Below are positions 43,709 to 51,306 of a stretch of 55,238 nucleotides of DNA, one piece after another. Positions within the stretch are counted from its first letter, which is position 1. Every line of letters starts with the position of its first letter. Both the position numbers and the translations under genes were made by a program. The stretch covers positions 1 to 55,238 of the forward strand of contig JABDDW010000001.1 of assembly GCA_013287405.1 (NCBI GenBank), read 5' to 3'. The DNA comes from Deltaproteobacteria bacterium (GTDB lineage Bacteria > Bdellovibrionota > Bdellovibrionia > JABDDW01). The notes beneath the pieces were generated by a model. The model had not been told where the DNA came from. It worked only from the letters and a program-made list of their open reading frames with translations, and did not search any database.

Positions 43709-44122
43709 ATGGGCGACAGAAGAAGATCCAGAGAAATAGCTCTGCAAGTATTATTTCAAACGGAGTTTGCAACAGCGCTTTCCGCTGACCAGGCTTTGGG
43801 ACTTTACTTAGATAACTTTGAAGCTATTGGCGAGGTTCGGGATTTTGCTTCACAGTTGGTCAAGGGTGTCTGGGACAATAAAAAAGAAATCGATTCGCTA
43901 ATCCAGGCTCATTCCCAGAGTTGGAAGATCAACCGGATGGCTTTTGTCGATAAAAATATTCTTCGAATTGCAGTTTTTGAACTTAAATTTCTGGGAGGTT
44001 GCATCCCTTTTCAAGTCGCCTTGGACGAAGCCATCGAGATCGGAAAGCGCTTTGGGAGTCTTGAGTCATCGGCATTCATAAATGGCGTGCTTGACAACAT
44101 TGCCAAAAGTCTGCACCAATAG
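43709..44122 (+). CDS. nusB: Transcription antitermination factor NusB
   Basis: 137 residues, beginning RRRSREIALQVLFQTEFA, the N-terminal helix of NusB. It continues with all-helical blocks ending in PFQVALDEAIEIGKRFGSLESSAFINGVLDNIAK, the conserved C-terminal helices. NusB pairs with NusE (S10) and binds boxA in rRNA leaders. It starts 16 bp after nrdR and 6 bp before the next gene. No ribH/ribD genes intervene, unlike the common arrangement. Confidence 0.95.
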   Translation: MGDRRRSREIALQVLFQTEFATALSADQALGLYLDNFEAIGEVRDFASQLVKGVWDNKKEIDSLIQAHSQSWKINRMAFVDKNILRIAVFELKFLGGCIPFQVALDEAIEIGKRFGSLESSAFINGVLDNIAKSLHQ

Positions 44123-44128
44123 AGGGTC

Positions 44129-44557
44129 ATGAATCTGCGAGAAGAAGTTTTTTTCCATAACGAAACTCTTTGGATTCTTTGCATAGGCCAAGATTTTACT
44201 AAAAAACCCCTTTCGCCACTCATGGACATGGTCGATTGGTACAATAACCAGCTTTTAACGAAAGGACTTTTAAGCCGCCAGATTTCTTACAATTACAAAT
44301 CCAAAACACTCTTACCTACAACTGGTTTTTTGTCCCTTTCCCGCCTTCTCATTTTGGGCCTAGGAGATGAAAAAACTTTAACAGAAATAATGGCCAAAGA
44401 GTTTGTCTACGAGGTCGATGAGACTCTTAAAGGTCTTGGCGAAAAGGCGCCGTGGATTATTTTCCCCCCGACCACCTCTCCTCAGTTCATCAGCGGATTT
44501 AATAAGAACAAGTCGAAGTCAGATCGATTGACCGCAGCACCCGTATCAATGGATTGA
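44129..44557 (+). CDS. M17 aminopeptidase N-terminal-domain-like protein, stand-alone
   Basis: 142 residues with the look of the N-terminal macro-like domain of leucyl aminopeptidases, especially TGFLSLSRLLILGLGDEKTLTE (about 68-89), but no catalytic C-terminal domain follows. It ends cleanly 1 bp before ppsR starts, so it does not look like a truncated gene. Stand-alone domains of this kind may bind nucleotides or protein partners. The family call is tentative. It is co-transcribed with nusB and ppsR. Confidence 0.45.
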   Translation: MNLREEVFFHNETLWILCIGQDFTKKPLSPLMDMVDWYNNQLLTKGLLSRQISYNYKSKTLLPTTGFLSLSRLLILGLGDEKTLTEIMAKEFVYEVDETLKGLGEKAPWIIFPPTTSPQFISGFNKNKSKSDRLTAAPVSMD

Positions 44558-44558
44558 T

Positions 44559-45398
44559 ATGTCAAAAACCGGTGGAACAATATTTATTCTCAGTGACGGA
44601 ACGGGTGAAACGGCATCGACAATAGTCAAAGCCGCCCTCGTCCAATATCCAGACCGGGATATTAGCCTCGTCCGAGGCAAAAATATTCGCACCGAAGAAC
44701 AGATAGAAAATATGATCGACGAAATTCGAGCTCGAAAAGGGGCGGTGGTTTTTACAGTGGTCAGTCATAGTCTTAGGGAGAAAATTGAGACCCTTTGCCA
44801 CGAACAGAATGTTCCATACACAGATCTTTTCGGCCCCCTTCTCACCATGTTCAGCGGCTACTTCGAGAAAGAGGCTAAATTTACCGCGGGTCTTCTTCGG
44901 CAGACAGACGAAAAATACTTTAAAAGGATCGCAGCCATTGAATTTACAGTAAAACACGATGACGGAAAAGAAGTCCGAGATTTGGAAAAATCAGACATCA
45001 TATTGGTAGGAATTTCAAGAACGAGTAAAACCCCGCTTTCAATATTTCTCAGTCATAAAGGCTGGAAGGTTTCGAATGTGCCCATCGTTTTGAATGTGGC
45101 TTTGCCTGAAGAGCTTTTTCAAATAGATCAAAAAAAGATAGTAGGACTGACGATTGACCTAGATAAACTCGCTCGAATTCGTAAGAATAGACTAGAAAAA
45201 TTAGGCCAGGACTTAAGTAGCGATTACGCCAGCTCTCAGTACATTAGCGATGAGATTGAATATGCCAATGCCATTTTCAGCCGAAACAAAAGGTGGCCCA
45301 TTTTTGATGTCACAGAGAAAGCTCTAGAAGAAACGGCTTCTGAAATTACTCGCCTTATCGCCGTAAGGCAAGGCATTGTGACAACAGAGAACTTCTGA
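44559..45398 (+). CDS. ppsR: PEP synthase / pyruvate phosphate dikinase regulatory protein (bifunctional kinase-phosphorylase)
   Basis: 279 residues. Diagnostic blocks are IFILSDGTGETAS near the N terminus, FTVVSHSLREK and DLFGPLL in the middle, and the P-loop-like GISRTSKTPLSIFLSHKGWKVSN at about 151-174. The family (DUF299) uses ADP to phosphorylate a Thr of PpsA or PpdK and inorganic phosphate to reverse it, setting gluconeogenic flux. Its target gene is not in the window. The C terminus has the usual RNRLEKLG and NAIFSRNKRWPIFDVTEKALEETA blocks, so it is full length. Confidence 0.92.
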   Translation: MSKTGGTIFILSDGTGETASTIVKAALVQYPDRDISLVRGKNIRTEEQIENMIDEIRARKGAVVFTVVSHSLREKIETLCHEQNVPYTDLFGPLLTMFSGYFEKEAKFTAGLLRQTDEKYFKRIAAIEFTVKHDDGKEVRDLEKSDIILVGISRTSKTPLSIFLSHKGWKVSNVPIVLNVALPEELFQIDQKKIVGLTIDLDKLARIRKNRLEKLGQDLSSDYASSQYISDEIEYANAIFSRNKRWPIFDVTEKALEETASEITRLIAVRQGIVTTENF

Positions 45399-45410
45399 TA
45401 GCATCTGTCT

Positions 45411-46130
45411 ATGGCAACCTGTAAAGCAACTTGGATTTTTGGGGTCATTCTTCTTCTTTTCTCTAACACGTCCCAGGCCAAACTTTTTCACAACGCTTAC
45501 GTGCAATTTGAACTGCCGGACCGCTGGGATTGTAATATAGAAGGAACAGAGTGGATCTGTTCGAGCGAAAACAGGGTCGACTCTAAAGAAAGTATCATCA
45601 TTCTGACGGCCAAAGAGGTGGGGCCTCAAGACTCATTTCCCGTTTATGAAAATTATTTAAAGACACCTAAGCAAGTTCAACTTGCCAACGGTAAAACCGT
45701 TTTGAGTCAGGTTAAAAATATTCGTAGTCGAAAAATAAATGACCAACCTTGGGTAGACTCTCTACATCTTGGAAGCGAAATCCCCGGTTACTACACAAGA
45801 TACCTTGCAACCATAAAAGATAAAATTGCCATTTTGGTCACTCTGAGTGCTCATCAAAAATATTACACCAAATACAGTAATGATTATTTTAAGGCTGTTG
45901 AGTCACTCAGAGTCATTGCCTCTAAAGACCAACTCAATCAAAAGACTTTGGCCCCCATCAAGCCTGGGACTGAGACCTTAGGCACAGGTGGAGCAGCGAT
46001 TCCTAATGCGGATACTGAGGTTCCAATGCCAGAGTCCGGCGGAGGTAAGATCGACGCAGCCACTCTGGGTGGGATTTTTCTCCTCGTTGCCGCACTTACC
46101 TTCTATCTTCTTAAGCGACGGAAGCGTTAA
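45411..46130 (+). CDS. Exported protein with C-terminal anchor of sorting-signal type
   Basis: 239 residues. The signal peptide is MATCKATWIFGVILLLFSNTSQA. The ectodomain has two Cys (CNIEGTEWIC) and a likely compact beta-alpha fold. After a spacer of Thr/Gly/Pro, the tail reads PESGGG, a hydrophobic helix (AATLGGIFLLVAALTFYLL) and a basic end KRRKR. That Gly-rich motif + membrane helix + Arg/Lys cluster is the three-part shape of C-terminal sorting signals (for example GlyGly-CTERM). The first 12 bp after ppsR suggest co-transcription. The stop codon shares the palindrome TTAA with the convergent transglycosylase stop. Confidence 0.6.
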   Translation: MATCKATWIFGVILLLFSNTSQAKLFHNAYVQFELPDRWDCNIEGTEWICSSENRVDSKESIIILTAKEVGPQDSFPVYENYLKTPKQVQLANGKTVLSQVKNIRSRKINDQPWVDSLHLGSEIPGYYTRYLATIKDKIAILVTLSAHQKYYTKYSNDYFKAVESLRVIASKDQLNQKTLAPIKPGTETLGTGGAAIPNADTEVPMPESGGGKIDAATLGGIFLLVAALTFYLLKRRKR

Positions 46131-46612
46131 AAACTTTTAAATCCTGATTTGAGCTTGACGTAGTTGTCTATGACCGACCTAACGTAGATTTGAGTCTCTG
46201 GAATATCAGGAATATGACCTTGTGCCCGAATTATTCGTTCTTCTCCTGCGTGGTAGGCGGCCAAGGCTAATGGAATATTTCGATTAAATAAAGACAGGAG
46301 ATGTTTTAAATAACGAGCTCCACCATAAATATTCTCTTTCGGATTCAAAGGATCTTTAACTCCCCAGTTTTTGGCCGTCGCGGGCATAAGTTGCATGAGA
46401 CCCATAGCCCCTTTAGATGAAAATATTCGCGCTTGCCAATCGCTTTCTTGAGTAATAACAGCAAAAATAAGGGCTGGATCGAGGGCCAGGTCAAGAGCGG
46501 CAGTCATCGCCATTTGCTTGTACTGATCGCGGAGTATTTCACGAACTGAGGCTTGGGCGCCTCCGCAGAAGATTGATACGGAGAAAACCACTGTGGGAAT
46601 AAGTTTCCGCAT
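46127..46612 (-). CDS. Small lytic transglycosylase (SLT family)
   Basis: 161 residues. The signal peptide is MRKLIPTVVFSVSIFCGGAQA. The SLT domain covers nearly the whole mature protein, with catalytic Glu in TQESDW, the GAMGLMQLMPATAKNWGV block, the NIYGGARYLKHL helix and AYHAGEERI, a variant of AYNAG. It cleaves peptidoglycan between MurNAc and GlcNAc with anhydro product formation. It is shorter than Slt70-type enzymes and lacks extra domains, so it may be targeted by a partner. It lies 23 bp downstream of the M16 pair. Confidence 0.88.
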   Translation of the reverse strand: MRKLIPTVVFSVSIFCGGAQASVREILRDQYKQMAMTAALDLALDPALIFAVITQESDWQARIFSSKGAMGLMQLMPATAKNWGVKDPLNPKENIYGGARYLKHLLSLFNRNIPLALAAYHAGEERIIRAQGHIPDIPETQIYVRSVIDNYVKLKSGFKSF

Positions 46613-46635
46613 CAGTCCATTTTACTTCTCTCCGG

Positions 46636-48072
46636 TCAAAAAATCTCGTTAAAACTTTTGACTTCAAGAAGACCTAAGGTCCGAATTTGCTCTAAAGAGT
46701 CTGAGGCCTTCGAGAGAACCACTATTTTAAGGTCTTCTGGATCTAAGTGTTGCTTGATGGCTAGATTTACATCCTCGGCCGTAATAGATTCCACATGACT
46801 CACAAAGTTTTTTAAATAGTCATCATCGATTCCGTAGAGCCTTAAGAGGGATAAATTAAAAGCCAGACGCTCTGGCGTCTCAATAGCTCTGGGAAAGGCC
46901 CCCATCAAAAAATTCTTGGCATCTTCGACCTCTTTTTTTGAAACACCTTCGGTATAAAACTTTCTAAAAACATTCAGTGACTCTGTGATGGTACTCCCAA
47001 CGGAGTTATTTTTTGTAAAAGTAGATATGGCAAAAGGTCCCCGATCAAGTTCTGCTTCAAAATTGCTAGAGATTCCATAAGTTAAACCCAGGTTAACCCT
47101 GACTCTTTCCATAAGACGAGAAGAGAAGTTCCCCCCCAAAATGATGTTGGCCACTCTCAGACGAAGATAATCGGGATCGCTCCTTTTAATCCCAAAGTTG
47201 CCAATAATAATTTGCGATTGTGTCAGATCTGGTTTGTCTATGAGCCGAATATTGACACCTTTGAACGGGGGCGGGACTGGGAATGCTTTTTGAGACAAAT
47301 CTTGTTTGTTCCACTCTCCAAACTTATTTTTTATAGATTCACTTAGGCCCTTAGTAAAATCGCCGGTGACTACAAGCACCGCGTTGTTCGGTTTTACGTT
47401 GTGTTTATAGGCCCGAAAAAGGTCCGTTCTCGAAATTGAATTAATATCAGAAACCAAGCCTGAAACGGGCCTGGCATAGGGGTGACTTCCATAAAGGTAC
47501 GCCCCAAAAGCATCAGATGCAAATTGGTCCGGATGATCAGGGCGTTGCTTAATCGCCGCTAAAATATTATTTTTTTCTCGCTCCAATTCTCTTTTATCGA
47601 ATCGAGGATGCAAGACCACGTCGCTAAAGATAGTGAAGAGCGCAATCGAATGCTGACTCAAGCCATTAACTTGGAACCACATGTAGTCTTGGGAAACGTC
47701 CCGCTGAAACTCTGTTCCCAATTGCCCTAGACTGTCAGCAATTTCGGCCGCAGACATCTTAATGGACCCTTTTACCAGGACTTGAGACATCAACTGGGCA
47801 AGACCCGATTTGGCCATGGGATCGCTCGCTGAACCATCTTTGATCAAAATGCCATAGCTTATTGATGGCAAAGTATGATCTTCAATAAAAATAACCTGCA
47901 ACCCGTTTTCAAGTTCTTCAACTTTGTAATCGTGAAGGCGAAAACTAGTGGCACTAACGTTGTTGGGGACGGAGCTCACTTTCTCCGGAGGCAGAACAAC
48001 TTCAGGAGAAGAACAAGCCACATTGACCATAACTCCTAATAAAACTAAAATGATGGAGAATTTATGAATCAT
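46636..48072 (-). CDS. M16 peptidase partner subunit (no zinc site), lipoprotein
   Basis: 478 residues with a lipoprotein signal sequence ending at VNVAC. The M16 fold is evident from repeated blocks (KSGLAQLMSQVLVKGS at about 83-98 in place of the catalytic helix, GSHPYARPVSG, LGGNFSSRLMERVRVNLGLTYGISS). The HxxEH motif is missing, while the R...Y pair of the partner half (RVRVNLGLTYG) is present. This is the pattern of heterodimeric M16 peptidases, where one subunit supplies the zinc and the other the R/Y pair. Its start lies 10 bp inside the catalytic subunit gene. Confidence 0.9.
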   Translation of the reverse strand: MIHKFSIILVLLGVMVNVACSSPEVVLPPEKVSSVPNNVSATSFRLHDYKVEELENGLQVIFIEDHTLPSISYGILIKDGSASDPMAKSGLAQLMSQVLVKGSIKMSAAEIADSLGQLGTEFQRDVSQDYMWFQVNGLSQHSIALFTIFSDVVLHPRFDKRELEREKNNILAAIKQRPDHPDQFASDAFGAYLYGSHPYARPVSGLVSDINSISRTDLFRAYKHNVKPNNAVLVVTGDFTKGLSESIKNKFGEWNKQDLSQKAFPVPPPFKGVNIRLIDKPDLTQSQIIIGNFGIKRSDPDYLRLRVANIILGGNFSSRLMERVRVNLGLTYGISSNFEAELDRGPFAISTFTKNNSVGSTITESLNVFRKFYTEGVSKKEVEDAKNFLMGAFPRAIETPERLAFNLSLLRLYGIDDDYLKNFVSHVESITAEDVNLAIKQHLDPEDLKIVVLSKASDSLEQIRTLGLLEVKSFNEIF

Positions 48073-49447
48073 GGGGTTTACCTTTCGTAGCTTTTGGTGT
48101 CTCGGGATTGAGGGTCAGTGCTGTCAGATTATTCTTGGTAAAGTACTTCTGCGCCACTCGTTGCACATCGTCGGGTGTGACTTTATCGTATTTCTCCAGG
48201 TCATCAAAAAGGTTCGTATAGCTCCCCGTCACTATTTCATTTAAAATAAGACTATAAGCTTTGTCATGAATTCGCTTCAAAGAATCAACCCAATGCTTCA
48301 TAGTTTGATTCTTTGCCTTTTCTAGTTCGTGGGCCGTCACCTTATGCTTAGCCAGCTGAGCTAATTCAGATTCAATTTCACCTATAATGGGTGGGCCCGC
48401 AATATTGGGTTTCAACTCGACAGAGAATTGAAAAACTCCTGGGTCCTGGGGGGTAATTGAGGACGCATCCACGCCCAATGCCTTTTGTTCCCTATAAACT
48501 AAACGCTTAAATAAACGAGATGAATCTCCCTCTGCTAAAATATTTGCAATGAGGTCAAGAACGTAACCGTCTTGGTCCCCTTGTTTTGTGGTGTGATAAG
48601 CCATTGCCACATATCCGGTCTGAGCAATTTTAGAAACAACTGAAGAACGCTCTTGGGTTTGAACCGGCTCAGAAGGCAGTTCCCGTTTGGGAACCACGAC
48701 TTTCGGAAGATCGGCATAGTACTTATTGATAAGGGTGGTTGCCGTGACGGGGTCAAAATCCCCAACGATAGCGATCACCGCATTGGCCGGACTGTAGTAC
48801 GTATGATAGAATGTTTTGCAACGCTCAAGAGTTAGCGCATCAATATCAGCCATCCAACCAATAACAGGCCACTTATAAGGGTGAACTTTGTAGGCCGATG
48901 ACCATAGGATTTCATTCATTGAACCGATAATCGAATTATCCACGCGCCACCGTCGCTCTTCCTTAACGACCTCTCTTTCACTTTTGAGATTCTCCGGCGT
49001 TAAAGCAAGATTCACCATGCGGTCGGATTCGATATCCATAACTAATTCAAGTTTGGAACTTGGTAAATCTTCAAAATAACCGGTGTAATCATAGGTCGTA
49101 AAAGCATTATTTGTGATTCCATTAGCTTGAAGAAGTTGGTCAAACTCTTTTCCTGAATATCTCTTGGCGCCTTTAAACATCATGTGCTCAAACAAATGAG
49201 CGATTCCGGTGTAGCCCGGGTCTTCGTATTTGGATCCTACCCTGAACCATGTTTGATAACTGATTGTAGGTACAGAATGGTCGACGTGCATTAAAATGGT
49301 TAAACCGTTAGGTAAGATCGTCTTAGTCACTGGAAATCGAAGCTTTGAAATATCTAGGGTAGAAGATAAAAGGGGGGACTCCTGCATGAACGTGAACAAA
49401 AGAGCTACCGAAAGGAAAATAAAATTAAGTTTCAAACTAAGCTTCAT
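48062..49447 (-). CDS. M16 zinc metallopeptidase catalytic subunit
   Basis: 461 residues, signal peptide followed by the M16 N-terminal domain. The inverted zinc motif is HLFEHMMFKG (HxxEH, about residue 86-90) and the third ligand region is SEREVVKEERRWR downstream. The C-terminal half lacks a clear zinc site. It makes a likely periplasmic heterodimer with the neighbouring inactive-type lipoprotein subunit, degrading short peptides or processing envelope proteins. It is first in a minus-strand operon with the M16 partner and the lytic transglycosylase. Confidence 0.92.
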   Translation of the reverse strand: MKLSLKLNFIFLSVALLFTFMQESPLLSSTLDISKLRFPVTKTILPNGLTILMHVDHSVPTISYQTWFRVGSKYEDPGYTGIAHLFEHMMFKGAKRYSGKEFDQLLQANGITNNAFTTYDYTGYFEDLPSSKLELVMDIESDRMVNLALTPENLKSEREVVKEERRWRVDNSIIGSMNEILWSSAYKVHPYKWPVIGWMADIDALTLERCKTFYHTYYSPANAVIAIVGDFDPVTATTLINKYYADLPKVVVPKRELPSEPVQTQERSSVVSKIAQTGYVAMAYHTTKQGDQDGYVLDLIANILAEGDSSRLFKRLVYREQKALGVDASSITPQDPGVFQFSVELKPNIAGPPIIGEIESELAQLAKHKVTAHELEKAKNQTMKHWVDSLKRIHDKAYSLILNEIVTGSYTNLFDDLEKYDKVTPDDVQRVAQKYFTKNNLTALTLNPETPKATKGKPHDS

Positions 49448-49686
49448 TGAGCGCCGCTCCTCTATTTTATTTTAATTCTAACGATTAATTGTCCGGCGAC
49501 GTTAGATTGAAGTCAATGCACCATTCGAGATCCCCTCACTTGGGCCAAAGGCATTCATCTATTCCATTCTATTCCATTCTGGAACCAGCTCCAAATTCTT
49601 CACTGTGAAAGGCCCAGTTTGGAACCAAAAATGCCTCAAGAGAAATGCGAATGGCCTGTAAATTGGTCCAGAGTTGTATAAAAGTT

Positions 49687-49702
49687 TGGCATACCAGTTG
49701 CT
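49687..49702 (+). promoter_or_regulatory. Strong sigma-54 promoter match upstream of the inverted-repeat element
   Basis: TGGCATACCAGTTGCT has TGGCA at -24, TTGCT at -12, and GG/GC exactly 10 nt apart (49688-49689 and 49700-49701). The predicted start near 49713 would make a transcript through the inverted repeat and the small peptide gene. Confidence 0.5.
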
Positions 49703-49784
49703 AATGAGAACCCTGGAATCACATACGACTTAAGATTTTCTACCAAGATAGGTGATTCTGATCAGCTTCCCCTCTGATCTCTAC

Positions 49785-49947
49785 GGACTCCGGGGATGTT
49801 ATTTTCGCTCTGCGAGAAGAACATTGGCAAACAATAGCAAGCTGGGCAACCCCCTCCCCCCATTTCCCCCGCTCTGCTTGTTATTGTTGGCCAATGTTCT
49901 CTCAATCCCCCTCCCCCCCTACAGAGCGAACATAAACCTCGGAGTCC
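49785..49947. repeat. Nested inverted-repeat element with C-rich loops (possible structured RNA or MITE-like)
   Basis: Outer arms: GGACTCC (49785-49791) with GGAGTCC (49941-49947), and TTCGCTCTG (49804-49812) with CAGAGCGAA (49922-49930). Inner arms: 49814-49842 pairs almost perfectly with 49876-49903 (about 28 nt). Two C-rich tracts, CAACCCCCTCCCCCC and CAATCCCCCTCCCCCCC, sit in the inner loop and the 3' side. The opposite strand reads as runs of five to seven G. No transposase is present. Confidence 0.7.
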
Positions 49948-49995
49948 ACTTTTTTTAATCAATAATAAAGTAAGCCCGTAGATCCTGTTCAAATT

Positions 49996-50172
49996 ATGGC
50001 CGATATTTTTGAGGGCGATGTGGCTACAAAGCAGGATATCACTGAAGTTAAACATGATATTAAAGAGGTCAAAGACGAGATGATAAAGCTTGAGTATAGG
50101 CTTATCATTAAGCTTGGTGCGCTTGTAACCGCCATCATAGCAACCGCCGTGACGATTCTGAAAATTCACTGA
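49996..50172 (+). CDS. Tiny coiled-coil/transmembrane peptide (DUF1640-like C-terminal half)
   Basis: 58 residues. An N-terminal coiled coil built from TKQDITEVKHDIKEVKDEM is followed by a hydrophobic helix LGALVTAIIATAVTILK. This arrangement is typical of the end of DUF1640-type small proteins. No Shine-Dalgarno sequence precedes the ATG, and the frame is open for only nine codons upstream, so this may be a remnant of a longer gene rather than an intact one. It lies 48 bp after the inverted-repeat element. Confidence 0.5.
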   Translation: MADIFEGDVATKQDITEVKHDIKEVKDEMIKLEYRLIIKLGALVTAIIATAVTILKIH

Positions 50173-50284
50173 CTTAAATGTTCGCACAATGGCCATTTGA
50201 TTTCATATTAAAGGGCGCGCCTTTCGGCGCAGATTAATGTCATTTCACCTTACTTTTGCGGGCTTCGTTCCGCGCGTATTCTCT

Positions 50285-50299
50285 TGGCCTATAATTTGC
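50285..50299 (+). promoter_or_regulatory. Possible sigma-54 promoter upstream of the secreted-protein gene
   Basis: TGGCCTATAATTTGC has GG-N10-GC spacing, TGGC at -24 and TTGC at -12. The embedded TATAAT could instead be a sigma-70 -10 box. A TTGACA at 50356-50361 is an alternative closer promoter element. Confidence 0.33.
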
Positions 50300-50417
50300 G
50301 ATAGTGATCTGCGGCTGAAGATAATGACATTTAGAACGAAAGAAAGATGTGTCTATTGACAGTCTTCGTCAGAGTGTCATCAAAATAGACATTGCAATTT
50401 AAAAAAGGATGCCCCAG

Positions 50418-51110
50418 ATGAAAAAATTGATATTTTTACTTCTTACCCTGTTTACATCGTTTTCTGCTTTGGCGAAAGCAGTTCCTGACTGTAAAACTCA
50501 ATTAGCGCTAGAAGATAAAAATATTAATAGTCCTGAAAACGTCACTAAAAATATCGATGCGATTTCAGCAATTACAAATTTCTTGGATCTTGACCCCCAT
50601 GACTCAGCCATGCCGCAAGGAGATATTGGAACCGCAATACCAATGACCTATGAACCAGCTTATACTCAATCTCTTAAATTAGCTCGTGTAGTGTCTTACT
50701 CCTATTCAATTGGCAAGAACGGGAATTTAGACTCAGAAAGAAACTACCTTATTCTCTCCATTGATGGGGCAGTACGTTCTCGTCCCTCGATCCTTGACGA
50801 TGGTGTCCAAAATCATGCTAGTTTTTTTCTTCGACCAGGTAAAACTCGGGTTCTGACAACTTCTAGTGAATACGGCGAAGGAGTAAAAGACCTAAAAGTT
50901 ATCGCTGCGGCAGACGGATCTTATGGCAAATCAGTTTTAACTCTTCAGTTGCATCGGGATGAAGTTGGACGGGTTTCTATTTCAATTTCTGAAACAACCG
51001 ACACAGAATCTTATTATTTAATCCCACTACCTGGCCAGCGAGAAGTGAAGATTCCGGCTCCGAAGGTCCGGCGTAACGCAAAAGCAGTATTATCCCGTAT
51101 TGCGCACTAG
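50418..51110 (+). CDS. Secreted protein, unknown function
   Basis: 230 residues from the ATG at 50418, with AAGGATG well spaced upstream (the ATG at 50409 is too close to it). The signal peptide is MKKLIFLLLTLFTSFSALA. The mature protein has a single Cys, an Asp/Pro-rich beginning, and beta strands (NYLILSIDGAVRSRPSILDDG, SVLTLQLHRDEVGRVSISIS) with a basic C-terminal tail (KVRRNAKAVLSRIAH). Not recognised. It is alone on the plus strand, convergent with an M14-like gene 196 bp away. Confidence 0.6.
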   Translation: MKKLIFLLLTLFTSFSALAKAVPDCKTQLALEDKNINSPENVTKNIDAISAITNFLDLDPHDSAMPQGDIGTAIPMTYEPAYTQSLKLARVVSYSYSIGKNGNLDSERNYLILSIDGAVRSRPSILDDGVQNHASFFLRPGKTRVLTTSSEYGEGVKDLKVIAAADGSYGKSVLTLQLHRDEVGRVSISISETTDTESYYLIPLPGQREVKIPAPKVRRNAKAVLSRIAH

Positions 51111-51306
51111 AGCGCTATTTCCCAAGTGCTGAAAGAATCGTTATTTTAAGAGAAACTTTCATCATGGAATTGCAGCCCTGACCAAAACCACTTCTATCGA
51201 AAATCCTATCGACTTTTTCTCAGGCAAGAAGTTGTCGGAAGCTTAATTTTTTAAGATTGACCGGGAAAGTGAACCTTTTAGTCGAAGCCGCCAAAAAATT
51301 AGACTG

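Larger units (their letters stand above)
49448..49995. other. 548-bp intergenic region with promoter-like and inverted-repeat elements
   Basis: It holds a short tandem repeat of CTATTCCATT (49558-49580), a sigma-54-like promoter (49687-49702) and the large inverted repeat at 49785-49947. No open frame larger than the peptide at 49996 is convincing; frames across the repeat are side effects of its symmetry. Confidence 0.5.

Noticed and set aside
49752..50196. Open frames on both strands across the large inverted repeat
   Set aside because: They follow from the symmetry and the C/G-rich tracts; no start context and low-complexity translations (PPFPPLCLLLL, RGGGGLREHW).
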